Of a stretch of 64,000 bases of DNA, positions 26,325 through 36,514 are shown piece after piece. The stretch's first letter is position 1; each line of letters begins with the position of its first letter. The notes below the pieces were generated by a model. It was not told the origin of the DNA. It worked only from the letters and a program-made list of their open reading frames with translations, and searched no databases. Position numbers and translations under genes: made by a program. Source of the DNA: Massilia varians (GTDB lineage Bacteria > Pseudomonadota > Gammaproteobacteria > Burkholderiales > Burkholderiaceae_D); assembly GCF_027923905.1 (NCBI RefSeq), contig NZ_AP026966.1, positions 4,093,001-4,157,000 on the forward strand, given 5' to 3'.

Positions 26325-26876
26325 TTAGTCGTATTTTTTGATTTCATCAGCGGTGAGCCGGCGATTGTAGGTCGCGCCATGCTTGGCTGAGATGTCCGAT
26401 GCTGGATGCTCGTCGATGACTACACCAACACGCTTCGCTGCTTTCTCTCGGTCCAGGCACGCGTCGTCTTTGGAATCGCATACGACGCCCAAAATCCGGG
26501 TGAACCGTTGCATCGAGAAGTCCATGTTTGGACCGGTTTCCGTTACAACATCTACCAACGTTCCGCGCTGGAGCTTAGAGAACTCGATATTGTCGGGAAC
26601 AATCACGTTCGCAATGGTTGAATTGAAGCCGGACATCAGATGAACACGCGCCATGCGGGGGGCCATGTCTCGGCTGTAGTCAAACTTGGTCGCGACGGCC
26701 CACTCTTTATTGATTCGACTCGACGTGGTGTTAACGAACTGCTTGACAACCACTGCGCGCCACACCTTCCCTTGCCAGTCTTCTACAGATTTATGGTCTG
26801 TAGTGGTGCACGCTGATAGACCGGCCACTACAGCGCAAACCGCAGCGAATTTACTTGTTTTCGTGAACACATTCAT
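26325..26876 (-). CDS. Putative lipoprotein, unknown function
   Basis: 183 aa. Signal and lipobox: AVCAVVAGLSAC (Cys about residue 23). The mature part has DHKSVEDWQGKVWRAVVVKQF, a basic/aromatic stretch and a cysteine-containing segment VVCDSKDDACLDREKAAKRVG. I do not recognise the family. It begins 40 bp after the (interrupted) CAP lipoprotein gene and 50 bp before its own truncated paralogue, on the same strand, so it was the third of four lipoprotein genes in a row. Its role is likely in the cell envelope. Confidence 0.7.
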   Translation of the reverse strand: MNVFTKTSKFAAVCAVVAGLSACTTTDHKSVEDWQGKVWRAVVVKQFVNTTSSRINKEWAVATKFDYSRDMAPRMARVHLMSGFNSTIANVIVPDNIEFSKLQRGTLVDVVTETGPNMDFSMQRFTRILGVVCDSKDDACLDREKAAKRVGVVIDEHPASDISAKHGATYNRRLTADEIKKYD

Positions 26877-27015
26877 AGCTTGTTCTTTTGTCTGTTATTG
26901 CAATTGTGGCGTGAACCTACGCTCCAGTCGTAAAGCTCCACGATTTGTTCACCACGACACCGTTGACGGTGCCTGAGAACTTTGAGGTGTACTGTCAATA
27001 GCGGACACCCTTGTT

Positions 27016-27927
27016 TCAAGCAGCCCGTGCCATTTTGCTAAAACTCTCAGCAAATCTGGCAGGGGCGATGTGGCCAAGGCGCGAGTGACGCCGCTGGCGG
27101 TTGTAGAAGATCTCGACGTATTCTCTAATCGACGCCTCGGCATCGGCCCGGGTGGCATAACGTTGATGATGAACCAGCTCATTCTTCAAGCTGCCCCAGA
27201 AGCTCTCCATCGGCGCGTTGTCATAGCAGTTTCCCTTGCGCGACATGGATGCCTGCATGCCGAACTGGTCGAGCAGGCGACGGTACGCATGCGCGCAATA
27301 CTGGGTGCCCCGGTCCGAGTGATGAATCAGCCCATGCGCCGGGCGCTTGTGCTGCACGGCCTTCCACAGAGCCCGGATCGTCAACTCCTGCGTCATCCTC
27401 TCACCCATGGCGTAGCCCACGATCTCGCAGGTGAACACGTCCTTCACGCCGGCCAGGTACAGCCAGCCCTCGCCGGTCGGCACATACGTGATGTCGGTGA
27501 CCCACACCTGGTTCGGTGCGCTCGGTTCGAAGCGCTGCTCGAGCAGGTTGTCGGCAACCGGCAGGCTGTGTTTCGAGTTCGTCGTGGCGCGGAACTTGCG
27601 CCGCTGCCGGCAGCGCAGGCCCAGTTCGCGCCGCAAGCGTGCAATCCGGTCACGGCCGGCAATGAAGCCTTGCTCGCGCAGTTCGGGCTGGACACGGCGC
27701 GTGCCGTAGGTCTCGCGGCTCTGCCGGTGCACCGCCTGGATCGCCACCTTCAGCGCTGCATCCTCCTGGGCTCGCCGAGCAGACGGCGCACGCAGCGAGG
27801 CGTAAAAGCCGCTACGCGATACGTCGAACGCGCGGCACAGCCGCTCAACGGGATAGTCGGGTCGCATCACCTTTACTTGCGCGTACCGGGCAGCGACTCC
27901 CGTGCAAAGTACGCGGTGGCTTTTTTT
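27016..27927 (-). CDS. IS3-family transposase orfB (element C)
   Basis: DDE transposase with VWVTDITYVP, HHSDRGTQY and APMESFWGSLKNE. The frame opens at an A7 slippery run (27921-27927). It is a clear relative of the orfB of copies A and B but diverged throughout, so a different IS species. Since orfA is broken, the fusion transposase cannot be made from this copy. Confidence 0.88.
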   Translation of the reverse strand, partial: KKSHRVLCTGVAARYAQVKVMRPDYPVERLCRAFDVSRSGFYASLRAPSARRAQEDAALKVAIQAVHRQSRETYGTRRVQPELREQGFIAGRDRIARLRRELGLRCRQRRKFRATTNSKHSLPVADNLLEQRFEPSAPNQVWVTDITYVPTGEGWLYLAGVKDVFTCEIVGYAMGERMTQELTIRALWKAVQHKRPAHGLIHHSDRGTQYCAHAYRRLLDQFGMQASMSRKGNCYDNAPMESFWGSLKNELVHHQRYATRADAEASIREYVEIFYNRQRRHSRLGHIAPARFAESFSKMARAA

Positions 27928-28029
27928 AATATTTCCACCTCGACATTGGCGTTAGCTAACTCCTTGCGCAGCCGCGTCACTTCCGCCTCCAGTGATCTTG
28001 CCCCGCCATTCCCGGACACAGCCTGATGC

Positions 28030-28941
28030 TTAGTTAGCGTCAGTTTCCAGAGCCTGACAGCGTCGCTCTTTCCTAAACATGCGCGGCGATTTGTATCCCA
28101 GCGCCGAATGTGGATGCACCTCGTTGAAATGCCGGAACGCGTCGGGCAACTGGTCCAGCACGACAGCGCCGCTGCTGCGGTCCATGCCGCCGACGTAATC
28201 GCGTTTAAACGTGTTCACGAAGCTCTCCGCCATGCCGTTCGACTGCGGGCTGTTCACCGGCGTATGCACCGGCTTGATGCCCAGTTGATGGGCCAAAGCG
28301 TGCGTCTCGATGGCTCGGAAAGCGCCGCCATTGTCGCTCAAGAATTCCACTGTAATCGCCCGCTCGTCGGTGCTGCCGAAACGCGCTTCCACGGCCTCAA
28401 TCATCATGTCGCGCACCGGCTCACCGGGCAGTCCACGTCCAATCCAGGCACGCCAGGCGATAATCTCGCGGTCGCAGCAGTCCTTCATGAAAACGCCAGT
28501 CACCACCTCGCCGTTGTCGCAGGCGATCTCGAAGCCATCCGAGCACCAGCGCTGGTTCGATTCTTCGACCATCACTTTGCCATCGTGAGTGCGGCCGCTA
28601 TCACTACGCCTAGGCGATTTCGGCAGCAACAAACCTTGCTGCTTCATCACGCGGTACATGCGCTTGTGGTTCACCGGGCGCAGGCCCATCAGGCTGCGTG
28701 TACGGTTCACCAGGGCGCCTGCGCGGCGATAACCATAGGTCGGCAGTGCCGTGATCTCGGCGCGTACAGCGTCGGCAATCATCGCGTCAGCGACCGGATC
28801 GAGCCTGGCCACAGTGCGCTTGTCGATCCAATCTACAGGTCGAGCAAGGAGATCAATCACGTGCGAGCGCGCTACACCAAGGACAACGCAAACAGGCTTT
28901 ACTGCCCGTCCTTGTCCAATAAGGGTGAGCGCGCAATCCAC
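28030..28941 (-). CDS. IS2-like transposase orfB (copy D)
   Basis: 303 aa with an HTH_21 region ([17 protein letters not shown]) and DDE residues in [21 protein letters not shown] and [15 protein letters not shown]. It overlaps orfA at an A7 run for -1 frameshifting. Confidence 0.9.
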   Translation of the reverse strand: MDCALTLIGQGRAVKPVCVVLGVARSHVIDLLARPVDWIDKRTVARLDPVADAMIADAVRAEITALPTYGYRRAGALVNRTRSLMGLRPVNHKRMYRVMKQQGLLLPKSPRRSDSGRTHDGKVMVEESNQRWCSDGFEIACDNGEVVTGVFMKDCCDREIIAWRAWIGRGLPGEPVRDMMIEAVEARFGSTDERAITVEFLSDNGGAFRAIETHALAHQLGIKPVHTPVNSPQSNGMAESFVNTFKRDYVGGMDRSSGAVVLDQLPDAFRHFNEVHPHSALGYKSPRMFRKERRCQALETDAN

Positions 28942-29294
28942 TTTTTTTCGCGAGCCAGCTCGACCGCTTCGCGCAGGATCTCCGCTTCCATCGTTTTCTT
29001 GCCCAGCATGCGCTGCAGTTGCGCGATTTGGGCGCGTGCCGCTGCCAGCTCGCTTGCCGGCACAACCGATTCACCTGATTGCACAGCGACCAGAGCGCCT
29101 TCGCGCTCGAGCTTGCGCCAGTTGAACAGCTGGCTGGCACTGATGCCGTGCTTTCGGGCCACCAGCGATACGCTCATGCCCGGCTCGTACGTTTCCTTGA
29201 CCAGCGCTGCCTTTTCCTGCACTGACCAGCGTCGGCGCCGCTCTTCGGACACCGTCACGACTTCGATGGTTTGGTTGTTTCTAGTCATACTCAC
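28899..29294 (-). CDS. IS2-like orfA (copy D)
   Basis: 131 aa. The HTH reads [23 protein letters not shown] and [15 protein letters not shown], and a leucine-zipper tail follows ([22 protein letters not shown]). This is the typical IS2-group orfA. Confidence 0.9.
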   Translation of the reverse strand: MSMTRNNQTIEVVTVSEERRRRWSVQEKAALVKETYEPGMSVSLVARKHGISASQLFNWRKLEREGALVAVQSGESVVPASELAAARAQIAQLQRMLGKKTMEAEILREAVELAREKKWIARSPLLDKDGQ

Positions 29295-30234
29295 AGTCTT
29301 ATTCCTATCCGTAAGGATACAGCATTGACTGTGTCTGGCGAATCAAGGGGCTATTTCACCAGCTCGGCCACGCTTCTGCCGCCTGGGACTGCTGCCGCGC
29401 CGTCGCCTCGTCTGGCTGCGGCCACCCAGTTCGCCAGCGTGCCCTTCGGCAGAGCCAGGCTTGCGCCAGCTTCTTCCAGCGACATTCCTTGCTCCAACAC
29501 CAGCTTGACCGCCTCGGCGCGGAACTCCTTCGTGTATGTGCGTTTTTCTGATTTGCTCATGATGACTCCCTTTGGTCAGTTTACCAAACAGGAGTGTCCG
29601 AAAATCTCAGGCTACCTCACTTCACGCTGTAGATAGTATTCGGTTTGAATGGTGCCTTGCCTACCAGGAAGGCTGTGTTGGCCCTAACGTACTTGTTAGG
29701 GTCGTTGTCCTTGGTGATGAGGCGAACGTCCAGTGCTGTGGTCTGACCGGACTCGGTCATCGTAAAGCTGGTCACTGCCAGAGTGGTGCCCTCTGCCGAC
29801 ACGACGTTAACTGGGTAGCTGGTCTTGGTCGCGTATTCCTGCAAGGTGATGTCCGAGAACGGGTTAGGCAATTCCGTCGCTGCAACCAGGCGAACGCCAG
29901 TTTGCTTGTCGGCTGGATAGCTGCCGAAGTAGTTCGAGGCATTGAATTGCTTCTTCGTTTCGTACCCGAATTCGACGATGACCGTCTGGTCCTTGTCGGT
30001 ACCAACTACGATACCGATATCACGTGGCGACTGATACATGAACGCAGCACGGTGATACACCGTCGCGAGCAAATCGCCGAACGCTTTAGACGCGCCTTTG
30101 CCGAGACCGAACGAACCAGTTTCGCCGACGTACGGGCCGGCGTACTGCACGAACTTTGCACGGTCGAGTTCCTGGATGCCGGTGAAACCTGGGCGGCTTG
30201 GCGACTCGATGTGGAACACCGCGCGGCCGGTAGC

Positions 30235-31335
30235 TGTTTAGTTTCGTGCGATCATGTTCCTCGCCGTAGCTGGCCTTTGTTCCGTGCAAAGGCTATTCTT
30301 CAAGAATTGATTGCTGGGTTCAGCAGTCCCGGCCTTCAATCGCACTAGGAGCAGTTGGCAGCATGAGTTCACGCATTCACCCGCAAGCCCGCACCACACC
30401 GAAAATCCGCCAGGAGATCAAGGATTCTGGTTTGTCTGATCGCCAAGCGGCAAAGGTCTTTGGCATCACGCGCGCGACCGCCGCGAAGTGGCTCAAGCGG
30501 GACGACGTGCAGGACCGCTCGCACCGTGCCCACACACTGCATACGACCTTGAGCGCAGCCCAGGAAGCCATCGTTCTGGCGCTGCGCCAGTCGCTCTATC
30601 TCCCCCTTGACGACCTGCTTTTCGTCACGCGGCAGCACATCAATCCAGACGTCTCCCGGTCCGGCATCGCACGCCTGCTCAAGCGCGAAGGCATGTCGCG
30701 CCTCGAAGACGTGATCCCGAAGGCCGAGGGCGAAACCATCACGCCCAAGAAGACCTTCAAGGACTACGAGCCAGGCTTCATCCACATCGACATCAAGTAC
30801 CTGCCGCAGATGCCGGACGAGACTGCGCGCCGCTACCTGTTCGTCGCCATCGACCGCGCCACGCGCTGGGTCTTCATGCACATTTACGGCGACATGACCG
30901 ACAAGAGCAGCGTCGATTTCCTGCGCCGCCTGAAGCTGGCCTCGCCCATCAAGATCAGCAAGATCCTGACCGACAACGGCTCGCAATTTACCGACCGTTT
31001 TGCTACCAAGGACAAGAAGCCGAGCGGCCAGCACGCTTTCGACGTCGCTTGCGCCGCACTGCCTGCCGAGCACCGCCTGGCGCCGCCGCGGCACCCGCAA
31101 ACAAACGGGATGGTCGAGCGCTTCAACGGCCGCATCAACGAATTGCTGCAGCAGACCCGCTTCGACAGCAGAGCCGATTTGCAGGCCACATTGATGAACT
31201 ATTTGAAGCTGTACAACCACCACATTCCGCAGCGCGCACTCGACGCCAAGACACCCATCCTGGCGCTCAAGGAATGGCAGCAGAAACGACCAGAATTATT
31301 TGTTAAACGCGTTTACGATCAAACGGGACTCGACA
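30235..31335 (+). mobile_element. IS481-family element, copy F (1101 bp)
   Basis: Ends TGTTTAGTTTCG and CGGGACTCGACA (TGT...ACA). Perfect 6-bp target duplication GGTAGC at 30229-30234 and 31336-31341. An inverted second copy (G) is at 33845-34945. It interrupts the CAP lipoprotein gene. Confidence 0.93.
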
Positions 31336-31340
31336 GGTAG
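30363..31340 (+). CDS. IS481-family transposase (copy F)
   Basis: 325 aa single-ORF transposase. N-terminal HTH (SGLSDRQAAKVFGITRATAAKWL), then a DDE core with FIHIDIKYLP, KILTDNGSQFTDRF and NGMVERFNGRINELL. The element's last base is at 31335, but the TAG stop is at 31338-31340, supplied by the GGTAGC target duplication. Confidence 0.92.
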   Translation: MSSRIHPQARTTPKIRQEIKDSGLSDRQAAKVFGITRATAAKWLKRDDVQDRSHRAHTLHTTLSAAQEAIVLALRQSLYLPLDDLLFVTRQHINPDVSRSGIARLLKREGMSRLEDVIPKAEGETITPKKTFKDYEPGFIHIDIKYLPQMPDETARRYLFVAIDRATRWVFMHIYGDMTDKSSVDFLRRLKLASPIKISKILTDNGSQFTDRFATKDKKPSGQHAFDVACAALPAEHRLAPPRHPQTNGMVERFNGRINELLQQTRFDSRADLQATLMNYLKLYNHHIPQRALDAKTPILALKEWQQKRPELFVKRVYDQTGLDR

Positions 31341-31877
31341 CTGGGTCGGTTGCGAACAGGTCGAGGTCCAGGTTCTGGGCCTGATAGTTCAGGTGGTTCT
31401 TCGCCGCCAGGTCGAGCTTTGTGTTTTGCGCGAGCTTGCCGAGACCAGCTTGCGAACGGAACTCGTTGTAGGCATTGAAGAACGCCAGCTCTTCCGAATT
31501 GGCCGCGTATGTTGGTATTGGCACCGACGTCTGCAAGTCCTGCTCAGGAGTCGCAGGCGGAGACGTCACCACCGGTGGCGTCGGATTGGTTGAAACCGGC
31601 GGTGATGGCGAGCCTCTCTCACCACCACCGCCACCACAAGCGCTCAGCACTACCGCAAACGACGCTGCGAGACCTATAGCGCGATACTTCATATCGTTTG
31701 TCATTGTTCTTTCGATTTTATTGTAGAGTCGTGTCACTTCTTCGGGCCGATGCAACGGTTTGATACGAGTGCTCGCAAGATGTTATGAGTTGGGGCGATG
31801 CCTCAAAGCGTGCTACCTACCGCTGGCCAACGCGGCCCGAAGGCGTCCTACTTAGCGTCTGTGGCACTAGGTGGCGT

Positions 31878-32552
31878 TCAGCTTTTTCCGTTGAGCAAGA
31901 ACGTCGGCGTTTTGCCCAGCGCAGGCTGCCCCTCGATGTGCTTGACTGTCGCATGCGCGTCGACTTCAATCTGGCGAGTCATATCAAGGATGGTTTTGTT
32001 GACCCACTCTTCAGGCGTACCAACAATCTTGTGAGCAAAATCACGTGATACCTGATACAGCCCTCCCTCAACTTTTTGGAACACGGCATAGGTGTTCAAA
32101 TGGTAGCCGGCTTGATATTTGTAGAGGCACGCATACAGATTGAGATTGCTTGAGCCGGAAATGGTGCGCTGCGCGCGCGCCGTCCAGGAGGCGCCTTCAC
32201 AGGTGGCTCCTTTCAAAGAGACGCCGCCATTTTGCATAGAGGCAAGTTGCATCATTGCACCCATTCCGGTTCCGTTAAATTTCGAGCTCATGTCAGTAAT
32301 CGTAAAACGGCCTGGCTCTACAGGAACCTTGACTCCCATCTGGAGCGGCATGTTCGAACTGATTTCATTTGTGTTTTGACTGAGCCCGTCAGTCGCGGCC
32401 CTCGCAACAGCTGCAGCGCTCGCGGTAGTTTTGATGTCGAAGATGTGATACATCTCGACTGTTGTGTTGCGGTTCGCCAAATAGCTGTTTGTGCTCGCGC
32501 AAGAGCAGAGCGCTCCGACGAGAGGAAGTAGAACGAAAACGGTCTTTTTCAT
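31878..32552 (-). CDS. Putative lipoprotein, unknown function
   Basis: 224 aa from ATG 32552 (MKKTVFVLLPLVGALCSCAST), with lipobox GALCSC or CSCAS. The mature protein contains YHIFDIKTTASAAAVARAAT, a Gly/Met-rich FNGTGMGAMMQLASMQNGG and a C-terminal TPEEWVNKTILDMTRQIEV. A Cys pair (TCEG..., YACLY) may form a disulfide. I do not recognise a named family. It is the first gene of the lipoprotein operon, 174 bp upstream of the CAP lipoprotein start. It is probably attached to the inner leaflet of the outer membrane or periplasmic face; function unknown. Confidence 0.7.
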   Translation of the reverse strand: MKKTVFVLLPLVGALCSCASTNSYLANRNTTVEMYHIFDIKTTASAAAVARAATDGLSQNTNEISSNMPLQMGVKVPVEPGRFTITDMSSKFNGTGMGAMMQLASMQNGGVSLKGATCEGASWTARAQRTISGSSNLNLYACLYKYQAGYHLNTYAVFQKVEGGLYQVSRDFAHKIVGTPEEWVNKTILDMTRQIEVDAHATVKHIEGQPALGKTPTFLLNGKS

Positions 32553-33573
32553 GGTCTCGGTGTTAGTGGTATCAAAAGCCTCGTTGAAGGATTCGTCCAA
32601 GTTAGTCTCCATGAGCTTCAGAGGAGGCCAGTGCGCCGGACGCAATCGCGGGACGGAAGTCTCGAAGCAACTTGTAGGGCTTAGCCTGCGCGATAAGCCT
32701 TAACAACGGCCGGCTACTGTCAGTTGACGGTAGCGTTAGTGCGCACCATCAGGCCTGCAGGTACTTCGAACATCTTTGCCCTATTCTTGTACCTCCGTTG
32801 TTGCCTTGGTGAGAACTATAGGAAAGATGCATTGCTGAGGCATGCTCGATGCGGTGAAGCTCTGATTTTTGCGTACGAACCCCAGTTTTTTGCGTGTTCA
32901 TCCAATTATTGTGATTTTCGCTACTCGCGGCGGAAGACTCCTTGGCGGCCTGAAGTCACAGACACGCAGGCTGGCTCGACCGCAAACTATCGCGCGGGCC
33001 GTTAGATTCGCGGTTGCCGCGAGTGTTTTAGCATGGCTACACGGTGTCGGGTCCGCTATACAAACGCTCAGGATTTGGCTCATCGGTGAGCTTTTAACAG
33101 TCCATGCCATGTATATCGCGCACCTCACTGAAAAGTAGCCCCGCGACCGTAACCAAGTGTGCAACTTCAAATTCTAAGGCTGGTTCTGGCAAAAGTGCGC
33201 TTTGTTCTCAAGGCGGCGAAGCGCAGTAGTGACGCATAGCAAGGTCCCGCGTCACGCCCTTAAGCTGAACATGGTGGAGGACAGACGAAAGTCGCAGCCT
33301 TCACTACGTGGCGCTTATTGCCACTGTTTATAGGAAAAAAAGGATTGCAAGTGCGTTGCATCAATGTCCTAGCAGATATCACTGATATTTCCTATGGACT
33401 GCCAATGAAATTAGGCTCATCGGCAGTGGATTGCGCAAAGACACCGACGCAAGTTTGCGTAATCCGCCTAACATTAGCCGCGTGTTAATACCTAAAACAG
33501 CTCGATTCGTCCAAACAAAAAATGATAGAACTTTATGACTGCATGACGGAGTTCAACATGAGTGCAGTTTGCG
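32553..33573. other. About 1 kb with no supported gene
   Basis: It holds the upstream region of the lipoprotein operon (to about 32750) and then AT-rich sequence with only short open frames lacking ribosome-binding sites. I see no recognisable coding or RNA feature. Confidence 0.4.
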
Positions 33574-33599
33574 AAAAAAAGCCCCCGACCTGCGGGGGC
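33574..33599 (-). terminator. Intrinsic terminator, minus strand
   Basis: Stem GCCCCC/GGGGGC with a 7-nt loop, followed on the minus strand by seven T. It would end a transcript coming from the direction of 33840, where only a short hydrophobic peptide frame (MQEFLYVAFLAIGFLALLGA, from 33750) is visible. Confidence 0.7.
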
Positions 33600-33839
33600 A
33601 AAATGAGTAGAACCTTTACTCTCGGCTATTACGCTCTCTATGTTTTCGAAGTGCTTCTTAAATACATTCCAACTATCTTTGATAAAATCCATTGCACCAA
33701 GCAGCGCTAGGAAGCCGATAGCCAGAAATGCCACATACAAAAATTCTTGCATGATTAAGTTTCTGTTTATTTGTTTGTAAAGGTCCGACCAAGTGTAGGA
33801 AGCACCCTTCCAAATTAGCGCTCTATCCAAGCGAAGTGC

Positions 33840-34817
33840 CTATGTGTCGAGTCCCGTTTGATCGTAAACGCGTTTAACAAATAATTCTGGTCGTTTCTGC
33901 TGCCATTCCTTGAGCGCCAGGATGGGTGTCTTGGCGTCGAGTGCGCGCTGCGGAATGTGGTGGTTGTACAGCTTCAAATAGTTCATCAATGTGGCCTGCA
34001 AATCGGCTCTGCTGTCGAAGCGGGTCTGCTGCAGCAATTCGTTGATGCGGCCGTTGAAGCGCTCGACCATCCCGTTTGTTTGCGGGTGCCGCGGCGGCGC
34101 CAGGCGGTGCTCGGCAGGCAGTGCGGCGCAAGCGACGTCGAAAGCGTGCTGGCCGCTCGGCTTCTTGTCCTTGGTAGCAAAACGGTCGGTAAATTGCGAG
34201 CCGTTGTCGGTCAGGATCTTGCTGATCTTGATGGGCGAGGCCAGCTTCAGGCGGCGCAGGAAATCGACGCTGCTCTTGTCGGTCATGTCGCCGTAAATGT
34301 GCATGAAGACCCAGCGCGTGGCGCGGTCGATGGCGACGAACAGGTAGCGGCGCGCAGTCTCGTCCGGCATCTGCGGCAGGTACTTGATGTCGATGTGGAT
34401 GAAGCCTGGCTCGTAGTCCTTGAAGGTCTTCTTGGGCGTGATGGTTTCGCCCTCGGCCTTCGGGATCACGTCTTCGAGGCGCGACATGCCTTCGCGCTTG
34501 AGCAGGCGTGCGATGCCGGACCGGGAGACGTCTGGATTGATGTGCTGCCGCGTGACGAAAAGCAGGTCGTCAAGGGGGAGATAGAGCGACTGGCGCAGCG
34601 CCAGAACGATGGCTTCCTGGGCTGCGCTCAAGGTCGTATGCAGTGTGTGGGCACGGTGCGAGCGGTCCTGCACGTCGTCCCGCTTGAGCCACTTCGCGGC
34701 GGTCGCGCGCGTGATGCCAAAGACCTTTGCCGCTTGGCGATCAGACAAACCAGAATCCTTGATCTCCTGGCGGATTTTCGGTGTGGTGCGGGCTTGCGGG
34801 TGAATGCGTGAACTCAT
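33840..34817 (-). CDS. IS481-family transposase (copy G)
   Basis: 325 aa. It matches copy F except for the last residue (GLDT instead of GLDR), because its final codon and TAG stop fall in the CCTATG target duplication. HTH and DDE motifs are intact (FIHIDIKYLP, LTDNGSQFTDRF, NGMVERFNGR). Confidence 0.92.
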   Translation of the reverse strand: MSSRIHPQARTTPKIRQEIKDSGLSDRQAAKVFGITRATAAKWLKRDDVQDRSHRAHTLHTTLSAAQEAIVLALRQSLYLPLDDLLFVTRQHINPDVSRSGIARLLKREGMSRLEDVIPKAEGETITPKKTFKDYEPGFIHIDIKYLPQMPDETARRYLFVAIDRATRWVFMHIYGDMTDKSSVDFLRRLKLASPIKISKILTDNGSQFTDRFATKDKKPSGQHAFDVACAALPAEHRLAPPRHPQTNGMVERFNGRINELLQQTRFDSRADLQATLMNYLKLYNHHIPQRALDAKTPILALKEWQQKRPELFVKRVYDQTGLDT

Positions 34818-34945
34818 GCTGCCAACTGCTCCTAGTGCGATTGAAGGCCGGGACTGCTGAACCCAGCAATCAATTCTTGAAGAATAGCCTTTGCACGGAA
34901 CAAAGGCCAGCTACGGCGAGGAACATGATCGCACGAAACTAAACA
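33845..34945 (-). mobile_element. IS481-family element, copy G (1101 bp)
   Basis: Identical in layout to copy F, inverted. Perfect 6-bp target duplication CCTATG at 33839-33844 and 34946-34951. Confidence 0.93.
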
Positions 34946-34951
34946 CCTATG

Positions 34952-35122
34952 TAAAGCTGAAGGTCAACGAATGAGACATTAGAAAAAATCCAGTCGATGA
35001 ACAGATTTTATCGGATGTGGCTTAACAGGCTCTATTGGAGGAAAAGGTGTTGATGCGGTTATCGTGCAATGGGAGAGGATTGTCGCGTAGCAATCCATCT
35101 GACAAGTATCGAACTGTGAATG
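34952..35122. other. Short spacer between IS copy G and the LytTR gene end
   Basis: 170 bp, AT-rich. I see no gene or clear terminator. Confidence 0.3.
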
Positions 35123-35249
35123 CTACATCTGTTTAAACGCGGCCTGATATCCTGAACTCACCGCTAAGCACTCGGTCGAGCCTTTTGAGATAGCCCCTTG
35201 ATTCACCAGACACAGTCGATGCTGTATCCTTACGGATAGGAATAAGACT

Positions 35250-35645
35250 GTGAATATGACTAGTAACAAGCAAACCATCGAAGTCGTGACGGTGTCGGAA
35301 GAGCGACGCCGCCGCTGGTCAGTGCAGGAAAAGGCTGCGCTGGTCAAGGAAACGTACGAGCCGGGCATGAGCGTATCGCTGGTGGCCCGCAAGCACGGCA
35401 TCAGTGCCAGCCAGCTGTTCAACTGGCGCAAGCTCGAACGGGAAGGCGCCCTGGTCGCGGTGCAATCAGGTGAATCGGTCGTGCCGGCGAGCGAATTGGC
35501 AGCGGCACGCGCCCAGATCGCGCAACTGCAGCGCATGCTGGGCAAAAAGACGATGGAGGCGGAGATCCTGCGTGAAGCGGTCGAGCTGGCTCGCGAAAAA
35601 AAGTGGATTGCGCGCTCACCCTTATTGGACAAGGACGGGCAGTAA
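35250..35645 (+). CDS. IS2-like orfA (copy E)
   Basis: 131 aa HTH protein, nearly identical to copy D orfA (first residues MNMTSNKQT instead of MSMTRNNQT). An A7 run near the end (about 35598-35604) allows the shift into orfB. Confidence 0.9.
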   Translation: MNMTSNKQTIEVVTVSEERRRRWSVQEKAALVKETYEPGMSVSLVARKHGISASQLFNWRKLEREGALVAVQSGESVVPASELAAARAQIAQLQRMLGKKTMEAEILREAVELAREKKWIARSPLLDKDGQ

Positions 35646-36514
35646 AGCCTGTCTGCGTTGTCCTTGGTGTAGCGCGCTCGCACGTGACTGACCTGCTTGC
35701 CCGACCTGCAGACTGGGTCGACAAGCGCACCGTCGCCAAGCTTGATCCAGTAGCTGACGCGATGATTGCCGACGCCGTACGCGCCGAGATCACGGCACTG
35801 CCGACTTACGGCTATCGTCGTGCCGGCGCCCTGGTGAACCGCACGCGCAGCCTGATGGGCCTGCGCCCCGTGAACCACAAGCGCATGTACCGTGTGATGA
35901 AGCAGCAGGGTTTGCTGCTGCCCAAATCGCCTAGGCGTAGTGATAGCGGCCGTGCTCACGATGGCAAAGTGATGGTCGAGGAATCGAACCAGCGCTGGTG
36001 CTCGGACGGCTTCGAGATCGCCTGCGACAACGGCGAAGTCGTGACTGGTGTTTTCATGAAGGACTGCTGCGACCGCGAGATCATCGCCTGGCGTGCCTGG
36101 GTCGGCCGAGGACTGCCTGGTGAACCGGTGCGGGACATGATGATCGAGGCTGTGGAAACGCGTTTTGGCAGCACGGACGAGCGCGCGATTACTGTTGAAT
36201 TCTTGAGTGACAATGGCGGAGCTTTCCGGGCCATCGAAACGCATGCCCTGGCCCATGAGCTGGGCATCAAGCCAGTGCATACCCCAGTGAACAGCCCGCA
36301 GTCGAACGGCATGGCAGAGAGCTTCGTGAACACGTTCAAACGCGATTACGTCGGTTGCATGGACCGCAGTAGCGGCGCTGTCGTGCTTGCCCAGTTGCCC
36401 GACGCCTTCAGGCACTTCAACGAGGTGCATCCGCATTCGGCGCTCGGCTACAAATCGCCGCGCATGTTTAGAAAAGAGCGACGCCGTCAGGCTCTGGAAA
36501 CTGACGCTAAATAG
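35603..36514 (+). CDS. IS2-like transposase orfB (copy E)
   Basis: 303 aa DDE transposase with [21 protein letters not shown] and [16 protein letters not shown] few residue differences from copy D (for example VGCMDRS for VGGMDRS). Confidence 0.9.
   Translation: MDCALTLIGQGRAVKPVCVVLGVARSHVTDLLARPADWVDKRTVAKLDPVADAMIADAVRAEITALPTYGYRRAGALVNRTRSLMGLRPVNHKRMYRVMKQQGLLLPKSPRRSDSGRAHDGKVMVEESNQRWCSDGFEIACDNGEVVTGVFMKDCCDREIIAWRAWVGRGLPGEPVRDMMIEAVETRFGSTDERAITVEFLSDNGGAFRAIETHALAHELGIKPVHTPVNSPQSNGMAESFVNTFKRDYVGCMDRSSGAVVLAQLPDAFRHFNEVHPHSALGYKSPRMFRKERRRQALETDAK

Larger units (their letters stand above)
27999..29353 (-). mobile_element. IS3-family IS2-like element, copy D (1355 bp)
   Basis: Boundaries come from comparison with copy E (35191-36545): the left IR starts TAGCCCCTTGATTC and the right one, read inwards, TGCCCCGC. 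It is nested in orfA of element C. The 3-bp duplication reads AAA on one side and AGA on the other (IS orientation), one mismatch. Both ORFs are intact. Confidence 0.88.
27873..29560 (-). pseudogene. orfA of element C, split by element D
   Basis: The N-terminal part (29560-29354: YTKEFRAEAVKLVLEQGMSLEE, KGTLANWVAAARRG) and the C-terminal part (27998-27873: SLEAEVTRLRKELANANVEV) flank element D. Confidence 0.85.
26983..29619 (-). mobile_element. IS3-family element C, interrupted by IS2-like element D
   Basis: Ends TGAGGTGTACTG (26983) and the inverse ending at 29619, related to copies A and B but with diverged sequence inside. Flanking duplication CTT at 26980-26982 and 29620-29622. Element D (27999-29353) sits inside orfA, so element C cannot make its own orfA. 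Confidence 0.9.
26917..31704 (-). pseudogene. CAP-domain lipoprotein gene interrupted by three ISs (one nested)
   Basis: Three pieces on the minus strand: 31704-31336, 30234-29620 and 26982-26917. Removing the IS481-type element with one GGTAGC duplication, and the IS3 element (with its nested IS) with one CTT duplication, gives an exact 347-codon frame of 346 aa. The product starts with a lipobox (AVVLSAC) and a Pro/Ser/Thr-rich linker. A CAP/SCP-like domain follows (ELAFFNAYNEFRSQAGLGKLAQN, LDLAAKNHLNYQA, then the PYVGETGSFG region), and the end is an Ig-like strand set closing FSGTVNGVVVNKSWSFTT. At present only pieces can be made. Confidence 0.88.

Noticed and set aside
33492..33830. Minus-strand 112-codon frame with a hydrophobic segment
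   Set aside because: A strong intrinsic terminator (33574-33599) lies inside the frame, so the full frame is unlikely to be transcribed; a shorter peptide remains possible.
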